A stretch of DNA of 64,000 nucleotides from Sva-07 sp942492715 (GCA_942492715.1 CALOFW010000018.1:310001-374000), one strand, 5' to 3'; positions 40,036-49,513 are shown, counted from the first letter of the stretch. The notes: generated by a model from the letters alone, not told the origin. A program made the numbers and translations.

Positions 40036-40040
40036 CGGCG

Positions 40041-40799
40041 TCAGCCGCCGTTCGGTTCGAAGCGGAAGCCCACGCCGCGCACCGTCACGATCTTCGACGG
40101 CGGGTCCGTGTCGTCGAGGATCTTGCGACGCAACGTCGAGGTGTGGGTGTCGAGCGTGCGGGTCGAACCCCACCAGTTCTCGTCCCAGACCGTGCTCATG
40201 ATGTGCTCGCGCTTCAGGGTCACGCCCGGCTGGCTCATGAGGAGTTGCAGGAGATCGAACTCCTTCGTGGTGAGTTCGATCTCGGAACGGTGTGCGTCGT
40301 CGTCGGTCACGAAACAGCGTCGCGCCTCGACGTCGAGGTCGATGTTCGCACCGGTGAGGTGGCTGTGCGCCGGGCCGGCGCCGGCGTGTTCGACGATGCG
40401 GAGGCGGGCGCGGATCCGGGCGACCAGTTCGGCGAGTCGGAACGGTTTGGCCACGTAGTCGTCGGCGCCCGCGTTCAGCCCGACGATGACGTCCATCTCC
40501 TCGGCGCGTGCGGTCAGCATGATGATCGGGAGGTCGGGGTGTTCCGAACGCACCTTGCGGCACACGTCGAGGCCGTCGACGTCCGGAAGCGTGAGGTCGA
40601 GCAGGACGAGGTCGGGTCGTTGCGCGGCGACCGACTCGATCGCCGCCCGGCCGCCGGCGACGTGTTCGACGTCGAAGCCCTCGGAGCGCAGCACACGGAT
40701 CAACGGCTCGCTGATCCGATCGTCGTCCTCGACGAGGAGCACTGCGGTCGTGAACGGGTGAACCGTCGTACCGCCGGGTGCGCGAAGAGTCGATTCCAT
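40041..40799 (-). CDS. OmpR/PhoB-family response regulator
   Basis: 252 residues from ATG 40799. The receiver domain has the acidic pair in VLLVEDDDR, phospho-acceptor Asp in LVLLDLTLPDVDGLDV, and conserved Thr/Lys (MLTARAEE, DDYVAKPF). A winged-helix DNA-binding domain occupies the last ~100 residues (IELTTKEFDLLQLLMSQPG, and WGSTRTLDTHTSTLRRKI). Transcribed with the kinase. The HisD-like gene lies 79 bp upstream on the same strand and might be co-transcribed. Confidence 0.94.
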   Translation of the reverse strand: MESTLRAPGGTTVHPFTTAVLLVEDDDRISEPLIRVLRSEGFDVEHVAGGRAAIESVAAQRPDLVLLDLTLPDVDGLDVCRKVRSEHPDLPIIMLTARAEEMDVIVGLNAGADDYVAKPFRLAELVARIRARLRIVEHAGAGPAHSHLTGANIDLDVEARRCFVTDDDAHRSEIELTTKEFDLLQLLMSQPGVTLKREHIMSTVWDENWWGSTRTLDTHTSTLRRKILDDTDPPSKIVTVRGVGFRFEPNGG

Positions 40800-40878
40800 C
40801 ACCTGGTCATCGGGTCCGCCGCCCGTCACCTTGAGCCCCGAGTCGAACTCGGCTCGCCGCCGCCGGTCGGGGTGCTGA

Positions 40879-42192
40879 TCAGGGTTGGCGGAGGCGGAGG
40901 GCGTCGCCGTGGGCGGGGAAGCCTTCGTGGTCGGCGAGGGCCAACACCGACGGCGCCATGCGAGTGAGCGCTCTGGCATCGGCGCGTGCGATCGCGGTGC
41001 GCTTCAGGAACGTGTCGGCGGTGATGCCGGACGACACGTGGGCGAACCCGGACGTCGGCAGTGAGGCCGGGCAGCCGATCACGAAGTTCGCGGCACTGAA
41101 CGGCGTGTGCTGGCCGACCAGGATCTCACCGGCGTTGACCAGCCCGTCGACGACCTCGTCGACCGAGGCATCGGCGACGGCGACCTGGAGGTGCTCGGGT
41201 GCGAACTCGTTGGCGATGCCGACCGCGGTGTCGAGCGAGTCGACGAGCACGCAGCCGCCGTTCGGGCCGAGCGATGCGCTCGCCGCCGTGGCGCGGACCT
41301 CGGCGAGCCCGGGGAGCTGTCGTTCGAGTTCCCTGTCGACGGCATCCGCGAGTACCGCCGAGTCGGTGAGCAACACCACGGTGCTGTCGGTGCCGTGTTC
41401 GGCCTCGATCAGGAGATCGGCGGCCAGCAGAACGGGGTCGGCGCTGTCGTCGGCGATCACGAGACTCTCGGTGGGGCCGAGCAGCATCATCGTCGCCACG
41501 CCGTGGCGTTGCATCTCGACCTGGGCGAGGGTGACCGCCGGCGACCCGGGCCCGACGATCTTGCGGACCTTCGGGACGGTGTCGGTGCCGAAGCCGAGCG
41601 CCGCGATGCCGGCCGGACCGTTCACCCTGAACACGTCGGCGATGCCGAGCTTGCGGCACACCACCAGCACGGCCGGATCGACCTCGCCGGAACCACCGGG
41701 GACGGGCGGCACGACCAGTGCGATCGACGGCACGCCGGCGACGACGGCTGGGACGGCGAGTTGGTACGCCACGCTCGGGTAGCTCGCCTTGCCCGATGGT
41801 GTGAACAGCCCGGCTGAGGTGATCGGCGTGATCTTCTCGCCGACGGCCAGACCCGGCTCGCTCTCGAACGACCAGTCACGAGCTTGTTCCATCTGCGCCT
41901 CGTTGAAGGCCCGCAGGTGCGCGATCGCGTCGTCGAGCGCGGCATCGACCTCGGGTGTGACGGTTGCGCGTTCGAACTCCTCGGCGCTCACGCGCAGGCC
42001 ATCGGGCCCGACCTCGATCCCGTCGAACCGACCGAGCGCGTCGCACACGGCGACATCGCCGCGCTCGCGTACGTCGTCGATCAGGTTCCCGATCGAACGG
42101 CGCAGGTCAGGGTCGAAGATGTCGTCGATCCCGCGGCGCATCAGGGCGGCGCGGGCATCCGCGTCCATGTGGTTCCACACTTGTCGGCGCAT
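40879..42192 (-). CDS. HisD-family dehydrogenase, probably a paralogue of histidinol dehydrogenase
   Basis: 437 residues from ATG 42192; GTG at 42201 is an alternative. The family frame is clear: KIVGPG, GPTESLVIAD, EAEHGTDS, EFAPEHLQ and a final EGFPAHGDAL. However, the block that in true HisD reads GDYxxGTNHVLPT reads here AANFVIGCPASLPT. The zinc-ligand Asp is replaced by Asn and the NHV triplet is lost. GPGSPAVTLAQVEMQRHG also differs from the usual GPGNIYVxxAK. No other histidine gene is near. The NAD-dependent oxidation of another amino- or hydroxy-alcohol is therefore more likely than histidinol oxidation; this is inference. Confidence 0.75.
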   Translation of the reverse strand: MRRQVWNHMDADARAALMRRGIDDIFDPDLRRSIGNLIDDVRERGDVAVCDALGRFDGIEVGPDGLRVSAEEFERATVTPEVDAALDDAIAHLRAFNEAQMEQARDWSFESEPGLAVGEKITPITSAGLFTPSGKASYPSVAYQLAVPAVVAGVPSIALVVPPVPGGSGEVDPAVLVVCRKLGIADVFRVNGPAGIAALGFGTDTVPKVRKIVGPGSPAVTLAQVEMQRHGVATMMLLGPTESLVIADDSADPVLLAADLLIEAEHGTDSTVVLLTDSAVLADAVDRELERQLPGLAEVRATAASASLGPNGGCVLVDSLDTAVGIANEFAPEHLQVAVADASVDEVVDGLVNAGEILVGQHTPFSAANFVIGCPASLPTSGFAHVSSGITADTFLKRTAIARADARALTRMAPSVLALADHEGFPAHGDALRLRQP

Positions 42193-42294
42193 GACGCTCA
42201 CCCCGCCGACGCTACCGGGCCGACGCGATCCACGATCCTGCTCGTCATCACCGACTGCATGCAGCGTCGCGAGCAGTGATGTTGGACTCTGGCG

Positions 42295-43845
42295 GTGCGT
42301 CGACGACCGCGCGCTCGATGGACAGTGTCGGACAGGTCCATCCTCCGGGTTCTCCTCGCAACCGTCGCCGCGCTGGGAGTTGCGCTCGCCTCGTGCGCCC
42401 GATCGGGCAACCAGCACGATGACGGGGTCGGCGCCGAGACGGCATGGGCGCAGGAGGCCGTCGAGCTGTTCGACGCGATCGCCCGGAATCTGACCGACGT
42501 CGATCGATACGCAGCCGCAGCCCACTACGGCGAGACCGGGCTGCTCGATCTCCACGCCTGGGGAGGCGACGAATACGCCGGACGACTGGCGATCGCTGAA
42601 GCGCTCGGGAAGACGCTCTACATCGCGCCTCGCGCCGTGGCCGGCCAATCGGGCGGCCACCCCGACCTCGATGTCGACGTCGACCAGCTGTTCCTCGGCG
42701 CTCACGAGGCGGTCGTGCGCTTCGATGCCCACGTGTCGACGGGCGGTCTGCCCTGGGTGCAGATCTACGCGGTCGGGGGCAACTTCGCCCTCAGCTCGCG
42801 CCTCTTCACCGAGGACCTCGGGCACCTCAACCCCACGATGCGCTGGACCGACGCCCCACGACACCCGTTCTACGAGCAGTACATCGACGTCTGGTCGTCG
42901 GGTGACGAGCGCCGACTCGCCGAGGTGTACGCGGGCGGGGTCGTGGTGCGCGACGCACTCGACGGTGAACGCTGGGTGGGTCTCGAGGCACTCGCCGGGG
43001 AGTTCGACGCCACGGAGTGGATCGAGCCCGGTCCCTGGCCGGAGCTGTTCCGCTACGACAACGGGGATCGTCACGAGCAGATCGCCGTGTTCCAGTTCGG
43101 TGGGCCCTGTCCGGCGCTCGAAGCTCGGCGTTGGGTGTTCGAGGACGGTCTGATCGTCGACGAGACGCGGTACGGGCACGTTCCCTCGATTCGTCGCTGC
43201 GACGGATCGGCGGGTGATGGTTGGTGGAACGGGTACGACGCCGCTGCCCCCACCCAGCAGCTCACGATCGAGACGATGACGATCGCGGGCCACCGGGTCG
43301 ACCTCGTGAACGCCGCCCCTGGGCAGGTTGACTTCTTGCGCTGGCTCCTCGAACGGTACGCGATCGGGTCCCTCGCACAGCCCGATGTCGCCGCGGTCTG
43401 GTTCCCTCCGTCTGTCGACTGCCGTCTGGCCGAGGGCATCGCCAAACGTGAGGACGACCGCTTCGAAGGGAGCCACACGGTCACGCTGTGCTTCACCCCG
43501 GACGAGGTGGTGTCGGGTTGGCCGAACGAGCGGTGGTCCGACCATGCGGTGCATCAGGGGCTCCACGAACTGGCCCACGTCTGGATGTACGACCACCTCG
43601 ACGAGATCGATCACCTCGTCTTCCTCCGTCGGGTCGGACTCGACGTCTGGCGGGACGCCGACGTGTTCTGGCCCGAACGCGGCGTCGAAGTCGCTGCCGA
43701 GACCATCGCCTGGGGCCTCGCCGGCGACGGTCGCGCCGAGTACCTGGTCGAGCCGGCGCCGAGCTGCCCCGAACTGACGGCCCGCTACGAGTTGCTGACC
43801 GGGACGGAGCCCCTGACGGTGTGCACTCCTGCCGGGGGTGACTGA
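42295..43845 (+). CDS. Putative lipoprotein with HExxH metallopeptidase-like motif
   Basis: 516 residues from GTG. Signal peptide with lipobox LASC near residues 31-34, so probably membrane-anchored outside the cell. Two segments near 50-180 and 190-300 look like SnoaL/NTF2-type folds (HYGETGLLDLHAWGGDEY, FYEQYIDVWSSGDERRL). The C-terminal third contains HQGLHELAHVWMYDHLDE, a consensus HExxH zinc site near 423, with a candidate third ligand in VEVAAETIAWGLAG ~45 residues on, a gluzincin-like arrangement. No family was recognised. The next lipoprotein gene starts inside its stop codon (TGATG), indicating co-expression. Confidence 0.72.
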   Translation: MRRRPRARWTVSDRSILRVLLATVAALGVALASCARSGNQHDDGVGAETAWAQEAVELFDAIARNLTDVDRYAAAAHYGETGLLDLHAWGGDEYAGRLAIAEALGKTLYIAPRAVAGQSGGHPDLDVDVDQLFLGAHEAVVRFDAHVSTGGLPWVQIYAVGGNFALSSRLFTEDLGHLNPTMRWTDAPRHPFYEQYIDVWSSGDERRLAEVYAGGVVVRDALDGERWVGLEALAGEFDATEWIEPGPWPELFRYDNGDRHEQIAVFQFGGPCPALEARRWVFEDGLIVDETRYGHVPSIRRCDGSAGDGWWNGYDAAAPTQQLTIETMTIAGHRVDLVNAAPGQVDFLRWLLERYAIGSLAQPDVAAVWFPPSVDCRLAEGIAKREDDRFEGSHTVTLCFTPDEVVSGWPNERWSDHAVHQGLHELAHVWMYDHLDEIDHLVFLRRVGLDVWRDADVFWPERGVEVAAETIAWGLAGDGRAEYLVEPAPSCPELTARYELLTGTEPLTVCTPAGGD

Positions 43846-44399
43846 TGGCGCCCACTTCGCACCTCGGGCGGATCGCCTTCGCCCTGGCCGTGTCGGCCAC
43901 CGTGCTCGCCGGCGTGTCGTGCGGCGAGTCCTCGGGGTCGCTCGACGGCCCGATCGCGTTCGAGGTGGCGCTCGAGGAGGGACAACGCTGGACGGCGGAG
44001 GGGCCGGCCGTGGAGGGCGGCGCGCTGTGCGGAAGCGGTGTTCGTCACGTGATCAGGGGGATCGATCCGGCGACGGCCGAGACCGTCCCCGTCCGGGTGT
44101 GGTCGGCGATCCTCCACGACGCGATCACCCGCCGGAACTCGACGGAGATCACCTTCGTCGTCGAGCACACGTGCGCAGACGGTTCCGGTTCCTTCGTGAC
44201 GATCGAGCAGTGGGGGCCCGACGTGTGGTCGGTCGAGTCGGGCACCGGGGCGTACCGGGATCTGCGCGGGAGCGGCGACCTGTCGTTCACGACCGTCGCC
44301 TACATGCCGACCAGTCCGCTCCTGTTGTCCCTCGACGGCGTGTTGGGGGCTGACGCTCCCGAAGCCGTCACGACACCCGATCGACCCAGAGTTGGTTGA
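43845..44399 (+). CDS. Hypothetical lipoprotein
   Basis: 184 residues. Signal peptide with lipobox LAGVSC near 20-25. The mature part (~160 residues) is beta-rich, with two further cysteines (GGALCGSGVRH and EHTCADGSGSF) that could form a disulfide. No domain recognised. The start overlaps the previous stop by one base. Its 3' end overlaps the convergent Rieske oxygenase by 32 bp. Confidence 0.7.
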   Translation: MAPTSHLGRIAFALAVSATVLAGVSCGESSGSLDGPIAFEVALEEGQRWTAEGPAVEGGALCGSGVRHVIRGIDPATAETVPVRVWSAILHDAITRRNSTEITFVVEHTCADGSGSFVTIEQWGPDVWSVESGTGAYRDLRGSGDLSFTTVAYMPTSPLLLSLDGVLGADAPEAVTTPDRPRVG

Positions 44400-45495
44400 G
44401 CTGCCAGATCGCTGCCTCGTACGGCGACAGCCGCCCCTGCGTGGCGAGGGGGGAGTGCAGCCCGCGCCACGGGCCTTCGTTCACCGGGATGTCCTCACCG
44501 TGGATCCACGCGACACCCTCGACGAGGTGGGCGAGCGCCTCCTCCGTGGCGGGATCGGCGGCCACGTCGGCATCGAGCAGGATGTGGATGCGCAGGGTCA
44601 TGCGATCATGCGCGTGAGGGACGAGCTGATACCACGTGGCGAGGGTTCCCGTCGTGGCGACGAGGGTGTACGGGAACACGCAGAACGCGAGCAGGTCGGC
44701 GCGCTGTTCGCGTTCGAGACCTGGGAGGAACGGCAGGTCGGGGCTCTCGTCGAGGTCGGTGTTGCCGGGCATCTGCAACAGCGACCACGGTCCACCCTCG
44801 TTGTCGACGACGTGTGACTGCGCCGCCGGATTCGTCAGCTGGAACGTGTCGCGGTGGGGTCCGATGTGGTGGTACGCCTCCATGAAGTTCTCCACCAGCA
44901 GCTTCCAGTTCCACGGCGAATCGAACTCGATGGTGTGGGCGATGGTCAGGTCACCCAGCCGGTAGTTCTCGATCCGTCGGCGCAGCGGTTCGAGCTGAGC
45001 CGCGAGCGGCGTCGGCTCCTGCGCGAGCGAGACGAAGACGAACCCCTCCCAGACCTCGACGGCCAGGGCCGGGAGCCGACACTCGGCGGTGTCGAAGTCG
45101 ACGGCGCCCTCCATCATCGGCGCCGTGTGCAGTCCGCCATCCAGGTCGTACGACCACTGGTGGTAGGGGCACACCATCCACCGCCCGGTCCCTGCGCCGT
45201 CGGCGAGTGGCATCGCTCGGTGGAGGCACACGTTCGACAGTGCCCGGATCCGACCGGTCTCGCCGCGCGTGATCACGATCGGGTGGTCGTGGTGTTGGAC
45301 GGCGAGGTGTCCGGGTGCATCAGGCAACTGATCGACGTGCGCGACACAGATCCAGTCACGCCGGAAGATCGTCTCGCTCTCACGCACGTACACCGCCGGA
45401 TCGGCGTAGGCGTGAGGCGGCAGTGTCCACGCGGTCTCGAGCGGTGCGGTGACCTTCGCATGCTCGTCGGCGGACAGCAACGGGGACGGTGTCAT
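44368..45495 (-). CDS. Rieske non-haem iron oxygenase, alpha subunit
   Basis: 375 residues from ATG 45495. Rieske cluster CxHx(n)CxxH in CLHRAMPLADGAG and the following CPYHQW, near 89-112. The catalytic domain carries the mononuclear-iron motif VENFMEAYHHIGPH near 205 (Asn/Glu, His, His). Family members hydroxylate aromatic rings, quaternary amines (carnitine/choline type) or sterols. The two-His spacing fits the ring-hydroxylating alpha family. No reductase or ferredoxin gene is adjacent, so the electron donor must be elsewhere. Substrate unknown. Confidence 0.88.
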   Translation of the reverse strand: MTPSPLLSADEHAKVTAPLETAWTLPPHAYADPAVYVRESETIFRRDWICVAHVDQLPDAPGHLAVQHHDHPIVITRGETGRIRALSNVCLHRAMPLADGAGTGRWMVCPYHQWSYDLDGGLHTAPMMEGAVDFDTAECRLPALAVEVWEGFVFVSLAQEPTPLAAQLEPLRRRIENYRLGDLTIAHTIEFDSPWNWKLLVENFMEAYHHIGPHRDTFQLTNPAAQSHVVDNEGGPWSLLQMPGNTDLDESPDLPFLPGLEREQRADLLAFCVFPYTLVATTGTLATWYQLVPHAHDRMTLRIHILLDADVAADPATEEALAHLVEGVAWIHGEDIPVNEGPWRGLHSPLATQGRLSPYEAAIWQLNQLWVDRVS

Positions 45496-45626
45496 GACGC
45501 TCCTCTGGTCGATCGTTCGGCCGGATCCAGTGTTGCGGGATCGTGCGGCACGAACGAAAGCGGCGCGGGGAGGTCCGCCGGGAGTACCATCTCCACACGT
45601 TCCAATCACCATTCAGGGGAGCGTGC

Positions 45627-46901
45627 ATGCCCGTCACCGTCGTCGTCGGAGCCCAGTGGGGCGATGAGGGCAAAGCCAAGGTCATCGACCTGCTGTCGAA
45701 GGAGCACACGTATGTCGTGCGCTACCAGGGTGGCCACAACGCGGGCCACACCGTGGTGGTCGGTGGCGAGAAGTACGCCCTGCAGCTCGTGCCCTCCGGG
45801 ATCCTCTACGACCATGTCGTCCCGGTGATCGCCAACGGTGTGGTCGTCGACCTGCCGACGCTGTTCAACGAGATCGACATGCTCGAAGCGCGCGGCATCT
45901 CGTGCGCCGAGTTGAAGGTGTCGAGCCGTGCGCACCTGATCTTCCCCTGGCACCAGGCGCACGACGCGATCGCCGAGGCCATGCGGGGCGACGACAAGAT
46001 CGGGACCACGCTCAAGGGCATCGGACCGGCGTACGCCGACAAGTCGCGCCGCGTCGGCATCCGGGTCGGCGACGTTCTCGACGCCGACCGCTTCGCCGGG
46101 CTGGTTCGTGAGCGTGCCGTCGCCGAGAACACGCTGATCGAACAGGCCGGTGGCGACCCGCTCGACGTCGACGAGATCGTCGAGCGATTCGGCGAACTCG
46201 GTGCTCGGGTCGCCCCCTTCGTGTGTGACACGGTCGGCCTGCTCCACGGTGCGCTCGCCGCGGGCACCCACGTGTTGCTCGAAGGTGCGCAGGCCACGTT
46301 CCTCGACCTCGACCACGGCACGTATCCCTACGTCACGTCGTCGAATCCGACCGCGGGTGGCGCCTGCGTCGGCACAGGGCTCGGGCCTCGCGACATCGAC
46401 CGGATCGTCGGCATCACCAAGGCGTACACCACCCGTGTCGGCGCCGGACCGTTCCCGACCGAGTTGTTCGACGCCGATGGCGACACGCTGGTCGATGTCG
46501 GCAAGGAGTACGGCACCGTCACCGGTCGCCGTCGCCGCGCCGGCTGGCTCGACTGCGTGATGCTGCGCCAGGCCGTGCGCCTCAACAGTCTCACCGAGCT
46601 CGCCCTCACGAAGCTCGACATCCTCGACGGGTTCGAGACGATCAAGATCTGCACCGGCTACCGCCTCGACGGTCAACTGCTCGAGCACTACCCCGACCGC
46701 TCGGAGCTGATCGCCGACGTCGAGCCCGTCTACGAGACCCTGCCCGGCTGGGGCAGCGTGTTGAGCGACAAGCGTGAGCCGGGACAGCTGCCCCCGGAGG
46801 CGAAGCGCTTCATCGAGATCGTCGAGGAGCAGGTCGGGGTGCCGGTCAAGGTGGTCGGCGTCGGCGCCGAACGCGACGACTATCTCGTCTGGGCGTCATG
46901 A
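45627..46901 (+). CDS. purA: Adenylosuccinate synthetase
   Basis: 424 residues. Makes adenylosuccinate from IMP, aspartate and GTP. GTP loop AQWGDEGKAKV near 8-18, IMP/Mg site GGHNAGHTV near 37-45, GIGPAYADKSRRVGIRVGD near 130, and the LEGAQATFLDLDHGTYPYVT block near 215. The start was set at ATG 45627, after AGGGGAG; a frame that stays open upstream lacks family similarity. The stop overlaps purB by 4 bp. Confidence 0.97.
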   Translation: MPVTVVVGAQWGDEGKAKVIDLLSKEHTYVVRYQGGHNAGHTVVVGGEKYALQLVPSGILYDHVVPVIANGVVVDLPTLFNEIDMLEARGISCAELKVSSRAHLIFPWHQAHDAIAEAMRGDDKIGTTLKGIGPAYADKSRRVGIRVGDVLDADRFAGLVRERAVAENTLIEQAGGDPLDVDEIVERFGELGARVAPFVCDTVGLLHGALAAGTHVLLEGAQATFLDLDHGTYPYVTSSNPTAGGACVGTGLGPRDIDRIVGITKAYTTRVGAGPFPTELFDADGDTLVDVGKEYGTVTGRRRRAGWLDCVMLRQAVRLNSLTELALTKLDILDGFETIKICTGYRLDGQLLEHYPDRSELIADVEPVYETLPGWGSVLSDKREPGQLPPEAKRFIEIVEEQVGVPVKVVGVGAERDDYLVWAS

Positions 46902-48199
46902 TCCCGCGCTACTCCACCCCCGAGATGGATGCGGTCTGGGCCGACACGGTCCGGTTCGGCCGTTGGCTCGAGGTGGAACTGCTCGCGACCGAAGGCCATG
47001 CGGCCCTGGGGCTCGTCCCCGACGCCGACGCGGCGACCTGTCGCGAACTGGCACCCGCGACCGACGAGGCCTTCGTGCAGCAGGTGCTCGACCGAGAGGC
47101 CGTCACCGATCACGACGTCGCCGCCTTCGTCGACGTGGTCCAGGCGGCGATCGGGCCTCCCGCGGCGTCGTGGATCCACTACGGCCTCACCTCGTCCGAC
47201 GTGGTCGACACCGCGCTGTGCTGGGCGCTGCGCGACGCCGCCGACCTCCTGATCGGGGCCTCGACCGAGCTGCTCGGCACGCTGGTCCGCATCGCCCGGG
47301 AGCACCGCGACACCGTGATGATCGGACGCACCCACGGGATCCATGCCGAGCCGACCACCTTCGGGGCGAAGGTCGCCCTGTGGGCATTGCAGGTCGATCG
47401 TGATCGCACGCGGTTGCGAGCCGCTCGCGACAACGTCGCAGTGATGAAGCTGAGCGGCGCGGTGGGGACGTACTCGAACATCCCGCCCGAGGTGGAACGA
47501 CACGTCGGTGAGGCGCTCGGGTTGCGTCCGGTGCCGGCGACCCAGGTGATCGCCCGCGATCGCCACGCCGAGTTCCTGTATGCGTGTGCGTCGGTCGGCG
47601 CGACGTGCGAGCTGATGGCCGTCGAACTCCGGCACCTGCAGCGCACCGAGGTGCGCGAGGTGCAGGAGGGATTCAAGCCGGGGCAGAAGGGCTCCTCCGC
47701 GATGCCGCACAAGCGCAACCCGATCTCGGCCGAGACGATCTCGGGTCTCGCACGGGTGCTGCGCGGCAACCTGTCGGCGGGCATGCAGGACGTGGCGCTG
47801 TGGCACGAGCGCGACATCTCCCACTCGTCGGTCGAGCGGGTCATCCTGCCGGATTCGTCGCAGTTGGCCTTCTATGTGATGCGACGTCTCCGGCGTCTGC
47901 TCGACGGCCTGATGGTGTTCCCCGATCGGATGCGGGCCAACCTCGACGCGAGCCACGGCCTGGTGTTCAGCCAGCCCGTCTTGCTCGCGTTGGTGCAGGC
48001 CGGAGCGACCCGTGATGACGCCTATCGGATCGTGCAGCGCAACGCCATGAAGGCATGGGACGACGGCGTCGATTTCCGTTCGTTGCTCGAAGCCGACGGC
48101 GACGTCGACAACGCCGTGCTGGACGACGCCTTCGACCTGCGCCGTTCGCTCCGCAACCTCGATCACGTCCTCGATCAACTCGACGCCATCGACCTCTGA
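46898..48199 (+). CDS. purB: Adenylosuccinate lyase
   Basis: 433 residues. Cleaves adenylosuccinate and SAICAR in purine synthesis. Fumarase/aspartase superfamily: HYGLTSSDVVDT near 88, MIGRTHGIHAEPTTFG near 140-155 with the catalytic His, and the signature loop GSSAMPHKRNPI near 265-276 with the catalytic Ser. Translationally coupled to purA by an ATGA overlap. Followed by a compact hairpin at 48209-48224. Confidence 0.97.
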   Translation: MIPRYSTPEMDAVWADTVRFGRWLEVELLATEGHAALGLVPDADAATCRELAPATDEAFVQQVLDREAVTDHDVAAFVDVVQAAIGPPAASWIHYGLTSSDVVDTALCWALRDAADLLIGASTELLGTLVRIAREHRDTVMIGRTHGIHAEPTTFGAKVALWALQVDRDRTRLRAARDNVAVMKLSGAVGTYSNIPPEVERHVGEALGLRPVPATQVIARDRHAEFLYACASVGATCELMAVELRHLQRTEVREVQEGFKPGQKGSSAMPHKRNPISAETISGLARVLRGNLSAGMQDVALWHERDISHSSVERVILPDSSQLAFYVMRRLRRLLDGLMVFPDRMRANLDASHGLVFSQPVLLALVQAGATRDDAYRIVQRNAMKAWDDGVDFRSLLEADGDVDNAVLDDAFDLRRSLRNLDHVLDQLDAIDL

Positions 48200-48208
48200 G
48201 TGTCAGGT

Positions 48209-48224
48209 CAGGGGCAGACCCCTG
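48209..48224. repeat. Short palindrome, degenerate family A element
   Basis: CAGGGG-CAGA-CCCCTG, 6-bp arms and 4-base loop, between the convergent purB and 138-residue gene. It keeps the GGGG(T)CAGACCCC core of family A. It could act as a bidirectional terminator hairpin, but has no T-run. Confidence 0.5.
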
Positions 48225-48233
48225 GCGCGATGC

Positions 48234-48650
48234 TCAGTCGGCGCGGGTGATGCCGGCTTGTTTGAGGGTGCTGGCAGGCACGCCGACGTCGCGCCACGAG
48301 GCGTACGAGATCGACTTGCTCTCGGAATAGCTCTTCGCCACCTTGACGAACTCGGCCTCGAGTGCGTCCATGTCGATCGCATCGGACTTCGCCGCGAGTT
48401 CCTTCTCGAGATCTCGACGCTCCTGGACCAGCAGGAGTTCGTCGAGCGGGCTCGCACTCTCGAGTTCGACGTCGATCGCATCGAGACGTTTGCGAATCGT
48501 CTCGGGGGTGCGTTTGCGCCCGCGCTTGGGCTTCGTGGCCCGGAGTCCTTCGAGGTAGTCGCGAACGACACGACCTTCCATACGACCTTTGGCGAGCGCC
48601 GCCTTGTGCGCCTCACTCATCGGTGTCTTCGGGCCTCTTTTGCCTACCAT
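48234..48650 (-). CDS. Small charged coiled-coil protein of unknown function
   Basis: 138 residues from ATG 48650 (MVGKRGPKTPMSEAHKAALA). The N-terminal ~55 residues are Lys/Arg-rich, including ATKPKRGRKRTPETIRKRL, suggesting nucleic-acid binding. The middle (~65-105) is a Glu/Leu helical region likely to form a coiled coil. The end (YASWRDVGVPASTLKQAGI) resembles a helix-turn-helix-like or substrate-binding motif. No known family was recognised; the pattern fits small conserved actinobacterial proteins. The upstream frame adds 12 residues. Confidence 0.65.
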   Translation of the reverse strand: MVGKRGPKTPMSEAHKAALAKGRMEGRVVRDYLEGLRATKPKRGRKRTPETIRKRLDAIDVELESASPLDELLLVQERRDLEKELAAKSDAIDMDALEAEFVKVAKSYSESKSISYASWRDVGVPASTLKQAGITRAD

Positions 48651-48700
48651 GGGATGCCATCTTAAGGAGAATTCCTGCGGATGCAATAACCTGGAATTCC

Positions 48701-49513
48701 ATGTTCGAGTTGTCAGCTCATGGGACCGATGTCCACGTCGGCGAGGGACCCCGATATCCGTGGGGCGGTCTGTACGGCGGCCAGATCGTCGCCCAAGCCC
48801 TCCGGGCTGCGGCGATCTCGGTCGATCCGGAGCTCGAACCCCACTCGATCCGGGCCTATTTCATCAGACGAGGCGACCACACCGAACCCGTCCGCTACGA
48901 GGTCGATCGCATTCGCAACGGCCGCAGTTTCGCCACCCGTCGGGTGGTCGCCCGTCAGGCAATCGGTGCCATTCTGAACGCAGAGAGTTCCTTCCAACGG
49001 CCCGAGCGCGCGGCTGCATTTCAAACGGTGACCATGCCGGATGTGCCGTCAGCCGAGTCCTTGACCGAGGACTCCTGGACGCCGACCTTCGCTCGGGTGA
49101 TCGTGCCGGCAGAGCAGGTCACCGGGGGCGCGCGGGATGGCACGGGTCGGGCAGTCGCCTGGATGCAGGTCAACCACGACCTCGGCGATCCGCACGATGC
49201 GAGCGCCCAGTTGCTGCATCGCTGCTGGTTGGCCTATCTGTCCGACGACATGCCCACCGACTCGGTGATCCGTGCGCATCCCGTCGCGGACGATCCCGAG
49301 GCGCGTGAGGGCCTGTTCTGCGCCAGCCTCGACCACACGATCTGGTTCCATCGATCGCTGCGAGCCGACCGATGGCATCTCTACGACTTCTCGTGCCACC
49401 ACTACGTCGGCGGCCGCGGCCTCTCGATCGGTCATGTCTTCCAGGCCGACGGCACCCACGTCGCGACCGTCGCCCAAGAGGTGCTGGTCCGCGACGCCCG
49501 CGACCGCGACTGA
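48701..49513 (+). CDS. Acyl-CoA thioesterase II (TesB-like)
   Basis: 270 residues from ATG 48701. Double hot-dog fold: the first half includes RYPWGGLYGGQIVAQALRAA and the second half LDHTIWFHRSLRADRWHLYD, with the conserved Asp (SLDHTIWFH) of the TesB catalytic triad. Hydrolyses acyl-CoA to free fatty acid and CoA. An upstream frame continues without family similarity, so 48701 was chosen. Divergent from the small charged protein, 50 bp apart. Confidence 0.9.
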   Translation: MFELSAHGTDVHVGEGPRYPWGGLYGGQIVAQALRAAAISVDPELEPHSIRAYFIRRGDHTEPVRYEVDRIRNGRSFATRRVVARQAIGAILNAESSFQRPERAAAFQTVTMPDVPSAESLTEDSWTPTFARVIVPAEQVTGGARDGTGRAVAWMQVNHDLGDPHDASAQLLHRCWLAYLSDDMPTDSVIRAHPVADDPEAREGLFCASLDHTIWFHRSLRADRWHLYDFSCHHYVGGRGLSIGHVFQADGTHVATVAQEVLVRDARDRD

